Assembly (NCBI GenBank): GCA_002295635.1
Contig: DBHK01000013.1
Span: 76,275-140,274, forward strand
Reading direction: 5' to 3'
Length of the DNA: 64,000 bases
Source of the DNA: UBA830 sp002295635
GTDB lineage: Bacteria > Pseudomonadota > Alphaproteobacteria > MPNO01 > UBA830
Every line of letters begins with the position of its first letter. Within the stretch, counting starts at the first letter, position 1. Positions 55,434 to 62,801 of the stretch are shown one piece after another. The position numbers and the translations under genes were made by a program. The notes under the pieces were generated by a model. The model did not search any database. It was not told the origin of the DNA and saw only the letters and a program-made list of their open reading frames with translations.

Positions 55434-56336
55434 ATGCTTCTTTACCTCTCAACGAAGCTTCGGCCATTGATCGGAAATTGGTCGACGGCAACACAGTGCA
55501 GTATACTCATCGTGATCTCTGGTGTGCTTATGTCTAGCCAATTGGTCATTGTACGTTTCATTGGGGATGACATAAGCGTATTTGAAATCATTCTCTTTCG
55601 TGCCCTATTCGGATTACTAGCCATTTCGGGCCTAATCGCCCGCGGTGCTAAAACCTACCTCCGGCCGAACCGACCAGGATTGGCTATCCTTTGCGGGGCA
55701 TTAGCCTTTATGGCGAGCACTTTCTTCTATTTGGCTGCGAAAGAACTTCCGGTCGCAGATATTACCGCCATTCACTTTGTAAGACCTGTTTTTGCTGCAC
55801 TTGTAGCAGCTGTAGTCCTTAGAGAAGCCCTTCATGGAAGCCGCATCGCTGCTATTATCGCAGGCGTAACTGGAGCTGCGATAATCATCCGACCCGGGTT
55901 TACGGAAGTGAATATTGGCGTTTTGTTCGTTCTGGGCGCTGTTGCGGTCCAGAGTTGGAATCCGATCAACCGCAAACTACTATCAAAAAGTGATCATCCA
56001 GACACGGTCGCTGTCTGGAACGTGCTTACGATACTGCCCCTAGCCGCGGTGACGTCTTATTTTTTCTGGACTACACCGACTTGGGCCCAAATTGGCTGGA
56101 TGGCGGTAATTGGCATATTGGAAATAGGGAACCAGCGTATCCTAGGAAGAGCGTATCTGCGCGGTGACGCGATCGTGGTCGTCGTTCTCCACTACACACG
56201 TCTCCCCATCGCAGCCTTGATCGGATTCCTCGTCTTGAGTGAATTTCCGGATATATGGGTCTGGATCGGAGGCGGGATTATTGCAGCAGCCTCCATTTAT
56301 CTCACAGTTCAGGAACGAAATACGGAGATTGGTTGA
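55434..56336 (+). CDS. DMT/EamA family transporter
   Basis: 300 aa with about ten membrane segments in two EamA repeats; for example SVFEIILFRALFGLLAISGL and LPVADITAIHFVRPVFAALVAAVVL in the first, and GILEIGNQRILGRAYLRGDAIVVVVLHYTRLP in the second. Probably an exporter of metabolites or amino-acid-like compounds. The next EamA gene begins 5 nt after its stop, so the two form an operon and may be a heterodimer. Confidence 0.87.
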   Translation: MLLYLSTKLRPLIGNWSTATQCSILIVISGVLMSSQLVIVRFIGDDISVFEIILFRALFGLLAISGLIARGAKTYLRPNRPGLAILCGALAFMASTFFYLAAKELPVADITAIHFVRPVFAALVAAVVLREALHGSRIAAIIAGVTGAAIIIRPGFTEVNIGVLFVLGAVAVQSWNPINRKLLSKSDHPDTVAVWNVLTILPLAAVTSYFFWTTPTWAQIGWMAVIGILEIGNQRILGRAYLRGDAIVVVVLHYTRLPIAALIGFLVLSEFPDIWVWIGGGIIAAASIYLTVQERNTEIG

Positions 56337-56341
56337 TCCAC

Positions 56342-57319
56342 ATGGTGAACACGCCCGCCTTCGATAATATCCTTACCCGATATATGCCGCCACCGGCACT
56401 AGCAGGGGTGATGGCAATGCTATGCTACGCGGCAACGTTTATTATTGTTAGAGATTTTGCTGGTATTATACCTCCAGCTGCGATCACCTTTCTTCGTTGC
56501 ACTATCGCATTAATTATTCTCTACCCTATCTGTCGAAAAAGACTGCGAGCACAGCAGTCCGTAATTCGGAAACATTGGCGGTTTATAGCGCTACAGGGTG
56601 TTCTAATCATCGTCTGCGGTAATGGGATCATGTTTGTTGGACTACAATTCACTACAGCGATCAATGGAGCTCTGATCAATTCCGCAGAACCGGTTACGAT
56701 TATGGCGCTTGCATGGCTAATGTTCCGCGACCGCCTCACGATCATACAGTGGCTGGGAGTTTTTGTATCACTCGGTGGAGTAATTTGCCTGATCGGACGC
56801 GGGGAGGCCGGCGTACTATTGGACTTAGACCTGAACCTTGGGGACGTGTTTGTTTTCATCTCAATCTTATGCTGGTCGGTTTACGCCGTCCTTATGCGCA
56901 AGATACCGCCCGAACTTGACCGCCTGAACTATCTTTTTTGCATTCTATTAGCCGGGGCCGTCGCTGTGTTCCCATTTTGGATACTAGAAAATTTGTATTA
57001 TATTCCAACCCCGATTTCTTGGGCCACCGCTGGAGTAACCGGCTCAATGGCATTATTTACGTCAATCCTCGCTTTGCTTTGGTGGAACCGGGCAGTCGAA
57101 GGTCTGGGAGCCTCCCGGGCTGGTCTATTACTTCATCTAATACCAGTATTCACATTCATTCTTGCACTCGGTCTATTGGGTGAGGAGCCAAAATTTTTCC
57201 ACGCGGTTGGTGTCGCGATGATCGGATTAGGGATTTATCTCACAACGATACTCCAATCAAAAAAACACCACCCAAGCGACCAACCCTCAGCTGCTTCGGC
57301 ATCCAACCCTGACAATTAA
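56342..57319 (+). CDS. DMT/EamA family transporter (second of pair)
   Basis: 325 aa with ten membrane segments; start ATG 56342 (the earlier frame from 56255 overlaps the previous gene and lacks similarity). Typical repeats: ITFLRCTIALIILYPICRKRL and ALINSAEPVTIMALAWLMFRDRLT, then LGASRAGLLLHLIPVFTFIL and GVAMIGLGIYLTT in the second half. The tail is Ser/Pro-rich. It is coupled to 55434-56336. Confidence 0.87.
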   Translation: MVNTPAFDNILTRYMPPPALAGVMAMLCYAATFIIVRDFAGIIPPAAITFLRCTIALIILYPICRKRLRAQQSVIRKHWRFIALQGVLIIVCGNGIMFVGLQFTTAINGALINSAEPVTIMALAWLMFRDRLTIIQWLGVFVSLGGVICLIGRGEAGVLLDLDLNLGDVFVFISILCWSVYAVLMRKIPPELDRLNYLFCILLAGAVAVFPFWILENLYYIPTPISWATAGVTGSMALFTSILALLWWNRAVEGLGASRAGLLLHLIPVFTFILALGLLGEEPKFFHAVGVAMIGLGIYLTTILQSKKHHPSDQPSAASASNPDN

Positions 57320-57625
57320 ATATCGCAAAGCATCTCAGCGACTAACATGATAATGACAGCCGGAGGTTTTCCTTCATCAGGAAATGGGATGTCTACAAAC
57401 CGCCTAATCCCTACCTTTTTCATATAACTGACGGCAAACCCGATAAAATCATTAACAACAAATTAGGTATAATTCTCAGCTGAACCTAGGTCGTCAATAA
57501 TCGAGGTGAACCAGTTTAACGATTTTGTATTGATATTCTGGAATACCAAGTACCAAACGGGCTAACTCATATAAAGCCGTATTATAACCGCGGTAGAGCA
57601 GAACCTGGTCCTTCAGGCTGTCTCA
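57316..57625 (-). pseudogene. Possible gene remnant, family not recognised
   Basis: Two protein-like stretches lie in different minus frames: YNTALYELARLVLGIPEYQYKIVK (in parts), ending at a TGA at 57494, and further on DFIGFAVSYMKKVGIRRF and PDEGKPPAVIIMLVAEMLCDI, ending at 57316. The frame change and stop resemble the decay seen elsewhere in the window. It overlaps the 3' end of the EamA gene by a few bases. No family assigned, so this is tentative. Confidence 0.3.
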
Positions 57626-57689
57626 CTACAGGCCATATTTTGTTAAAAAGAAAAGTGATCCCATGCGACTGGTGTAACGTAGATAAATA

Positions 57690-57771
57690 GGAGTGCTCGG
57701 TCTCTCCGAGCTTTCCTCCCTTAGAGGCGTAGCCTCCAACTTAGCCCCGGCCATCCACCGGGGTTTTTTTT
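57690..57771 (+). ncRNA. Putative small RNA with three hairpins and intrinsic terminator
   Basis: Three stem-loops in series. The first is GGAG.GCTCGG/CCGAGC...CTCC (57690-57719). The second is GAGGC/GCCTC (57724-57728 and 57732-57736). The third is the terminator CCCCGG/CCGGGG (57745-57750 and 57758-57763) with eight T (57764-57771). Between hairpins one and two is TTTCCTCCC (57712-57720), an anti-Shine-Dalgarno-like motif as in alphaproteobacterial small RNAs of the alpha-r14 or CcsR type. No ORF with an RBS ends nearby, so the RNA is the likely product. No promoter could be placed with confidence. Confidence 0.6.
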
Positions 57772-58015
57772 AGACGAACGGTCTACCGCTCCGGGCATTC
57801 AATAGTGTTCAAAACACAACCTTTTTCGGAGGACTTTTGCAAATTTGTTCAAGTGGCGTGAAACTTAAAGAGCCTACTGTCTGACAGAACTCTGGTGGTT
57901 CGGGTAATAAGAACTCTGGGTGCGGTCTACGGATACAAAAATTTGTGCCCCAACTAATCGTAAGCCGAATGATCTCGTTTTATGTAAGCCCACGGTGATT
58001 TTTCTAGGATGATTA

Positions 58016-58432
58016 TCACGCTCGTGTCTGGATAGCCGTGACTTCGTCATCGTCCTCATACCAATGATCAACTTTGTCCCAGTAAAATGCGCAGTAATCC
58101 TGCAGATTGAACCTCATCATCTCGTCATATGGTCTCTCGTAGCCCCATGCAGCATTGTAGGATTCTTTACCCGCGACCCGGATACTCCAATAGGACGCCT
58201 CACCCTTATACTGACAATACGTGGAGTGAGTAGTCCGATGAAGATAATCCGTCCTCACGTCCGCGAGAGGAAAATAATATACAGGAAGGTGATCACTCTC
58301 ATACATGATCGCTCCTTTAATAGTATCAGCTATCCACTCTCGACCATATTTAACCCGTACGCGACATGGTGACGCCGCTAGATAAATCTTTCTGTTTGGA
58401 TTTGTAATAAAGCCTGGTGCCCGATTAGCCAT
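58016..58432 (-). CDS. DUF427 family protein
   Basis: 138 aa (ATG 58432; a TTG lies one codon upstream). The conserved DUF427 features are the N-terminal segment with KIYLAASPCRVRVKYGREWIADT, HLPVYYFPLADVRTDYL, STYCQYKGEASYW and a C-terminal AAWGYERPYDEM. Single-domain, soluble. The activity of the family is unknown. It stands alone, 58072-58432 without overlap by other genes, and is followed on the minus strand by about 240 bases before the small RNA region. Confidence 0.85.
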   Translation of the reverse strand: MANRAPGFITNPNRKIYLAASPCRVRVKYGREWIADTIKGAIMYESDHLPVYYFPLADVRTDYLHRTTHSTYCQYKGEASYWSIRVAGKESYNAAWGYERPYDEMMRFNLQDYCAFYWDKVDHWYEDDDEVTAIQTRA

Positions 58433-58609
58433 CAACTATCTCCACATTAAATCGCAACAACAAAAGTTTAGCCAGGCAGAAGCCAATTCTATGTTACTAA
58501 ATTAATCTGGACAAACTTCTATAAGAGATGATGTTCATGGTTCAATCGCCCGAATGAAGTAAGTTATGCAATAAACAGTTAAATCCCTCTGCTATACTGA
58601 GAATTAATT

Positions 58610-59098
58610 ATGGTCTACGACCTTTCAAAAGCCTCGAACACTGAGCGTAATGACCGAGAGTTTGTCCTCGCAGCGGTAAGTAAATCTGGCATATCAATTA
58701 AATACGCGTCTGAACTTTTTCGAGCGGATCCAGAAATCGCGCTAAAAGCGGTTCGGCAGAATGGCCGGGCACTCGAATTCGTAGCCAACCACCTGAGAGA
58801 CGATAGGAAAATTGTTTTGGCGGCGATCACCAAATGGGCTATCGCACTGGAATTCGCGTCCCCCGCTCTTCAAGATGATCGTGAGGTGGTATTTAAAGCG
58901 GTAAAAAAGTGGGGTATAGCGCTCAAACATGCCTCAGCCCGGCTACAGGCTGATCGAGAAATTGTCTTAGCCGCGGTAAAACGGAACAGTGCAGCCATAA
59001 AATATGCCTCAAATGAACTTTTCACAGAGTTTGACATGAGCGGTACCGGTCGCCAGTTAGGCACAGGTGCCGTTACGCTATCCCGCAAAATACAGTAG
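58610..59098 (+). CDS. DUF4116 repeat protein
   Basis: 162 aa built from four tandem repeats of about 27 residues: REFVLAAVSKSGISIKYAS, PEIALKAVRQNGRALEFVA, RKIVLAAITKWAIALEFAS, REVVFKAVKKWGIALKHAS, and a fifth start REIVLAAVKRNSAAIKYAS. The pattern (D-x-E-I-V-L-x-A-V-x-x-x-x-x-A-L-x-x-A-S) is DUF4116, seen in bacteria and protists, presumably an alpha-solenoid for protein contact. The repeat number is small. Ends in a short tail and an ACAGTAG/CTACTGT hairpin that overlaps the stop. Confidence 0.82.
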   Translation: MVYDLSKASNTERNDREFVLAAVSKSGISIKYASELFRADPEIALKAVRQNGRALEFVANHLRDDRKIVLAAITKWAIALEFASPALQDDREVVFKAVKKWGIALKHASARLQADREIVLAAVKRNSAAIKYASNELFTEFDMSGTGRQLGTGAVTLSRKIQ

Positions 59099-59145
59099 GC
59101 CCCTACTGTTGGCCTCTAGCAAACCTAAATAAATTACCGCTAAGT

Positions 59146-60000
59146 CTACTGATCAGCGCTACTCGGGCTTGGACGTTCTGTCCCCCCTACAAACATCCGA
59201 TAGCCCAGCCTTTCATGAGGCCAATAATCCCATATAGCGTAGTGCTGAACTGCCCGGTTGTCCCAACACGCGACCGTATGATCAGTCCATTTGAATCGCA
59301 TTGTCCAGTTAGGACGCTGAAGATGTTGATACAGGAATTTTAAAATATAGCGACTCTCATCGTCGGGAATACCCTTTATATAGCGGGTGAAATATGGATT
59401 AACGTAAAGTACCTTGCGACTATTTTCCGGGTGTTTGATCACAACCGGGTGCTCCGCAGCAAGGTGAACCTCCTTATTTATTTTTGTCACCGAAGCATCA
59501 AATGCTTCTGCGGCACTATGAAATGCTACTTTTCCGGAGAGATAATCTTTCATACCCTGGCTTAGCTCTTCATAGGCCTTTGCCGCCGACAAGAACATTG
59601 TATCACCTCCACCTTCTGGCGGAATGATTTCCTGATACAAGACGCTAAATTTTGGTGGAATGTCCGTGCAACTTTGATCGGAGTGCCACGCTTCACCCGA
59701 GATACGCGGCGATTTCTGGTTAAAATGCTGTTTACGTAATGCAGGGTATCCCGCCACAGGCTTCGATGCAGTGCTTTTACCTCCGACGTGGACGTGTGGT
59801 TCTCCAAAATATCGGACAAACCGATCCTGTGACTCAGGATCCATTTTCTGCTCGCGAAAAAATACGACCCCAAACTCATTAACAGCAAATAGGATCTCTT
59901 CAGTCTCGCTGTTTGTGAGTGGAGAGGTCAGATCTACTCCCCCGATTTCCGCACCAATATGCGGAGAACATTTTTTTATATTGATCTTTTCATACACCAT
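59146..60000 (-). CDS. TauD/TfdA family Fe(II)/2-oxoglutarate dioxygenase
   Basis: 284 aa; ATG 60000 chosen for its AGGGAG site, with an in-frame TTG at 60015. Iron ligands His106 and Asp108 in EAWHSDQS, the distal His253 in NRAVQHYA, and Arg268 in GYRMF for 2-oxoglutarate. The family oxidises sulfonates, phenoxyacetates or other acids, releasing the side group. Transcribed alone. Its start faces the RNA region at 60317-60537. Confidence 0.9.
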   Translation of the reverse strand: MVYEKINIKKCSPHIGAEIGGVDLTSPLTNSETEEILFAVNEFGVVFFREQKMDPESQDRFVRYFGEPHVHVGGKSTASKPVAGYPALRKQHFNQKSPRISGEAWHSDQSCTDIPPKFSVLYQEIIPPEGGGDTMFLSAAKAYEELSQGMKDYLSGKVAFHSAAEAFDASVTKINKEVHLAAEHPVVIKHPENSRKVLYVNPYFTRYIKGIPDDESRYILKFLYQHLQRPNWTMRFKWTDHTVACWDNRAVQHYAIWDYWPHERLGYRMFVGGTERPSPSSADQ

Positions 60001-60316
60001 CCGCTGCTCCCTCAAACATCGAATTCGTAAATCAGCTGCAGCCTAACGTCGCCAGATCAGTTAAGGAAGCTGCCCATAGTAATGATCACGCCTCAAGTCA
60101 CCCGAAGAATTTGCCCATCGCGATCATATAGACAATCAATGCCTAACCCTCAACACTCGCATCCGATGATGTTTACGCAGATGTTCTTTAAAACCTGACG
60201 AGTGTACTCCATGCGCCGCTATCGTCTTGTTAATTTGAAATATATTTCTAATCCCTCTCGTAAAATTACATACCTTCAATTATTCGACAGCGTTCACAAT
60301 TAAATCGATCAGTGGC

Positions 60317-60345
60317 TTGCGACGACTCATCAGCCGTCACATAAT
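60317..60345 (+). promoter_or_regulatory. Sigma-70-type promoter for the SD-mimic leader ORF
   Basis: TTGCGA (60317-60322) and CATAAT (60340-60345) are separated by exactly 17 nt (60323-60339), four and five matches to the consensus hexamers. Transcription would begin near 60352, 31 nt before the GTG at 60383. Confidence 0.6.
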
Positions 60346-60382
60346 TAGATTTGCTTTTCAACAATCGAAAGGAGGTGATCCA

Positions 60383-60460
60383 GTGTCTCATTGTCTAATT
60401 GCGCGGTCTCAAGCTGCGCGGATCTGGATCGTCGCCTCTGACGAAGAATGCTTCGCCTGA
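60383..60460 (+). CDS. 25-aa peptide ORF with extreme Shine-Dalgarno site
   Basis: GTG 60383 opens 25 codons reading MSHCLIARSQAARIWIVASD then EECFA (GTG read as Met), ending TGA. The site GAAAGGAGGTGATCCAG (60367-60383) is complementary over 17 nt to the 16S rRNA 3' end, with GGAGG at the ideal 7-nt spacing. I recognise no family. The coincidence of promoter, perfect ribosome site, short ORF and terminator makes chance unlikely. It may be a leader peptide or an expressed small protein. Confidence 0.6.
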   Translation: MSHCLIARSQAARIWIVASDEECFA

Positions 60461-60501
60461 GTTGACGTTTTCATGGTCCCCTTGGACCGTTACTGACAAT
60501 G

Positions 60502-60537
60502 GAAAGGTCGCCTCTCCGAAATGGAAGGCGGCCTTTC
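60502..60537. terminator. Intrinsic terminator, shared by convergent transcripts
   Basis: GAAAGGTCGCC (60502-60512) pairs with GGCGGCCTTTC (60527-60537), one G-T pair, with a 14-nt loop. On the plus strand it is followed by gtctctttct. On the minus strand it lies 32 nt past the DUF3303 stop. Confidence 0.8.
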
Positions 60538-60568
60538 GTCTCTTTCTCGACATATTTAGAATAGAATA

Positions 60569-60850
60569 CTACTTAAACTCGGCTCTATCTCCCAGAACTC
60601 CTGCTATAGAATCATCGTCCATTATTAGCGTGATTTCCATTTTTATAAGATCAGTCCAATCTAACGCCCAATTATGCAAAGCGGCCGCGTCGTCTGTTTC
60701 ACAAATAGCGAAGCCGCCCTTACCATCGACGTGGTGATAACGCGAATGCATCATTATACCTTCCGGAGGCATACCTCCAGTATCCATGAACCGTTTGATC
60801 GTCGTATTTCTAACGTCTGGTGAGTGGGTCCAAGCAAGTTTAAAAAGCAT
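60569..60850 (-). CDS. DUF3303 family protein
   Basis: 93 aa. Conserved pattern: MLFKLAWTHSPDVRNTTIKRF, TGGMPPEGIMMHSRYHHVDG, GFAICETDDAAALHNWALDW and LIKMEITLIMDDD. A dimeric ferredoxin-like alpha/beta fold similar to antibiotic-biosynthesis monooxygenases is likely, but activity is unknown. Single gene with an AAAGGTAAT ribosome site; terminator at 60502-60537. Confidence 0.87.
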   Translation of the reverse strand: MLFKLAWTHSPDVRNTTIKRFMDTGGMPPEGIMMHSRYHHVDGKGGFAICETDDAAALHNWALDWTDLIKMEITLIMDDDSIAGVLGDRAEFK

Positions 60851-60995
60851 ATTGATTACCTTTGGTTGAGTGTGAAACTGCCATTGGTGATTATTAAACC
60901 CGATCGACTACAAAATAGCATTACCAAATAAACCGCTAGATCGGTTCATAATCCTGTAAATTTTTTTTTTAAAATTTGATTATTTCCTATTGCAA

Positions 60996-61024
60996 GTGAG
61001 AGTGATTCTCATTAAGTTTAAAAT
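60996..61024 (+). promoter_or_regulatory. Promoter with overlapping Fur-type operator
   Basis: TGAGAGTGATTCTCA (60997-61011) fits the 7-1-7 Fur box (TGANAATNATTNTCA), with inverted halves differing at one position. It overlaps the promoter GTGAGA (60996-61001), 17-nt spacer, TAAAAT (61019-61024). Iron-bound Fur would cover the -35 region and spacer, giving iron repression. Start near 61031. Confidence 0.65.
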
Positions 61025-61030
61025 GCTCGA

Positions 61031-61178
61031 ACTCGAAACTTTAGAGCACCCAGCGACTTATCGGCTCTTCATATCCCGGAGCGCGGGTCGCTGGGAAAAC
61101 TCCCTATTAACTTGGGAACTCCTCGGCGATCCTTCGGTATTCCCTCACCGCAGAAACAGATCGCTGAGGAGTTTTTTT
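61031..61178 (+). ncRNA. Candidate iron-regulated small RNA
   Basis: A transcript of about 148 nt with no RBS or convincing ORF. A perfect 9-bp hairpin CCCAGCGAC/GTCGCTGGG (61049-61057, 61087-61095) with an inner GCTC/GAGC. Then a mostly single-stranded AACTCCCTATTAAC (61098-61111), whose CTCCC could pair with Shine-Dalgarno sites. Then a terminator with a 15-bp stem (61117-61131 and 61159-61173, one G-T pair) and seven T. Position after a Fur box makes it an analogue of RyhB/PrrF-type RNAs by arrangement, not by sequence. Confidence 0.6.
61117..61178 (+). terminator. Intrinsic terminator of the candidate iron small RNA
   Basis: AACTCCTCGGCGATC (61117-61131) and GATCGCTGAGGAGTT (61159-61173) form 15 bp with one G-T pair and a 27-nt loop, followed by T to 61178. 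Confidence 0.85.
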
Positions 61179-61437
61179 CGAGCCACCTTCTATATTACTT
61201 TTTCAAATAGCTCCCCCTGAATAATAGCCTACCACCCAGTCGAATGGTCGGCGCAGGATAGTTTATTAGTATAGACCGGTGGCTCGGATTTCCCCTTCTT
61301 GATTGAAACACCATAGAGAAATTTTTACAGTCAACCAAATCATACGTTATTTATTGTCCTTGCAAGCTCAATGGAATAACCGGAATTTATTAATGAACTC
61401 GAAGTTAAACTAGATGCCTCCGAAAAAATACTCGATT

Positions 61438-62241
61438 TCAGGCGGTCTCAAGGATCCCCTTTATTTTAACGGCAGCTTCTGGATCGACCCCCCCGAAGAG
61501 GAGCCTATCAGCATCAGTAAGGTAATCGGTAATAGATAGTGGAAAATTTTTTCGGCCCCGGCTTTCGCTAAACCAGCGAAAGACATTGGGTGCCTTGACC
61601 GCCCATAACCCCAAAAGGCCCAGGTCAAATAGGCGGTTGACGTAAGGTGTGACTGCACATTCTGCGAGACTATATGTATCCCCAGCTAGGAATTTAGTGT
61701 CTACCAGCACCTCTTCCATATCGCGTATCAACTTGTCGATCACCTTCACTGCATTTACCACGAGTGACGCTTCTAAACCTTCCTCGTATACTGTTGCAAA
61801 TCGGTCGCGACGGTTTTGATCAGGTATTCTTGAAAGTCTTAAAGCTTGTTCCTCCTTGTTCAACGATAGGAAGGCGGGTCGATAAGCAGTCGCGTGAGTC
61901 AAGCTACCTATAGATGGATGCACGGTGTCATCCATCCTCTTCATCCAAATCCGCACCTGCGCTCTATTTTCTGGGTCTTTTGGCATTAGGGGAGGCCGTG
62001 AGTACATCTCATCTACATAGTGCAGTATAACTGATGACTCGACGATTACCCTACTGTCGTCCACTAACGTGGGTACCACCGCGTTGGGGTTCAACTTAAG
62101 ATAAGATGGCTCGAACTGGTCTCCTGCACGCAAATCAATGTTATGACTTTTGAACTTAATGCCCTTTTCGTGAAGCGCGAGGCGAACCTTGATTGCACAG
62201 ACCGAAGTGGTACCGTCAAAAAGTGTGAGCATTTGTGTCAT
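61438..62241 (-). CDS. Glutathione S-transferase family protein
   Basis: 267 aa. N-terminal thioredoxin-like domain: LTLFDGTTSVCAIKVRLALHEKGI, NPNAVVPTLVDDSRVIVESSVILHYVDE (with the VP and ES glutathione-site pattern). C-terminal helical domain with AGDTYSLAECAVTPYVNRL (the N-capping Asp). It is longer than usual because of an insertion at about 115-150. It conjugates or reduces with glutathione; the substrate is unknown. Divergent from 62329 with an 87-nt gap. Confidence 0.9.
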   Translation of the reverse strand: MTQMLTLFDGTTSVCAIKVRLALHEKGIKFKSHNIDLRAGDQFEPSYLKLNPNAVVPTLVDDSRVIVESSVILHYVDEMYSRPPLMPKDPENRAQVRIWMKRMDDTVHPSIGSLTHATAYRPAFLSLNKEEQALRLSRIPDQNRRDRFATVYEEGLEASLVVNAVKVIDKLIRDMEEVLVDTKFLAGDTYSLAECAVTPYVNRLFDLGLLGLWAVKAPNVFRWFSESRGRKNFPLSITDYLTDADRLLFGGVDPEAAVKIKGILETA

Positions 62242-62328
62242 CGAACACTAAAAAGAATCATTTTAGCCGTGATTAATATATTTGTCGGCACAAAGCAGAC
62301 GTTTTTAATATTAAGGAGGGTACAGCCA

Positions 62329-62631
62329 ATGTACATAGCAATGAACCGATTTAAAATCGTCCTCGGGAAAGAGGAAGAGTTCGAAAGAATTTGGGCCGTA
62401 CGCGACACTTATCTGGAAGATGTAACCGGATTTATCAAATTTCATTTGGTAAGAGGCAAAACAAATGAGAATCACACACTGTATGCATCTCATAGTACCT
62501 GGTCATCAGAGGACGATTTTGTTAATTGGACGAAATCTGATCAATTCCGTAAAGCGCACAAGGGCGCGGGTATTCATAGCGGTGTATATTTGGGACATCC
62601 CGAATTTGAGGGCTTTGAAGTGATAATATAG
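62329..62631 (+). CDS. Antibiotic biosynthesis monooxygenase (ABM) / IsdG-like protein
   Basis: 100 aa; ATG 62329 with AAGGAGGG at good spacing (upstream frame is unsupported). Ferredoxin-like alpha/beta pattern: MNRFKIVLGKEEEFERIWAVR, GFIKFHLVRG, LYASHSTWSSEDDFVNWTKSDQFRKAH. The Asn near the N-terminus, the Trp and the His in KAH match the residues of heme-degrading IsdG/HmoB-type enzymes. If so, it opens heme in the cytoplasm for iron. The Fur-controlled RNA lies 1.2 kb upstream. The ABM family also includes polyketide monooxygenases, so heme is probable, not certain. Confidence 0.82.
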   Translation: MYIAMNRFKIVLGKEEEFERIWAVRDTYLEDVTGFIKFHLVRGKTNENHTLYASHSTWSSEDDFVNWTKSDQFRKAHKGAGIHSGVYLGHPEFEGFEVII

Positions 62632-62801
62632 CCTTTCTTCCCGATCTACTGCACAAGCTAGAAATCCTCCCCCCGCCCAAGAAGGATCGATACGAATTTC
62701 AATGTTGGATTCCAACTGCAAATAACTGGGCGCGGAGAAGCCTCTGATTACCAAGACATCACTTTTAGTTAAAAATTCCGGGTGACGAAAAAACTAAAAT
62801 A

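Larger units (their letters stand above)
60352..60537 (+). ncRNA. Structured leader/small RNA with rRNA 3'-end complementarity
   Basis: The predicted transcript contains the 17-nt 16S-complementary site (60367-60383) and a sequence inside the ORF that imitates the 16S 3' end: CTGGATC (60424-60430) then CCTC (60435-60438). GATCCAG (60377-60383) pairs with CTGGATC, and GAGG (60372-60375) with CCTC, so the ribosome site can be closed by the ORF's own RNA. Further hairpins are CGAAG/CTTCG (60442-60455), GGTCC/GGACC (60475-60479, 60484-60488) and the terminator at 60502-60537. Whether the functional product is the RNA, the peptide or both is open. Confidence 0.55.

Noticed and set aside
60367..60383. 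Fragment of a 16S rRNA gene on the minus strand
   Set aside because: Only the last 17 nt of the rRNA end match; the preceding minus-strand bases do not fit the conserved helix 45 region, while the plus strand shows a spaced start codon and ORF.
60990..61220. 76-aa plus-strand ORF
   Set aside because: It starts in the Fur box and runs through the terminator stem; no ribosome site or family.
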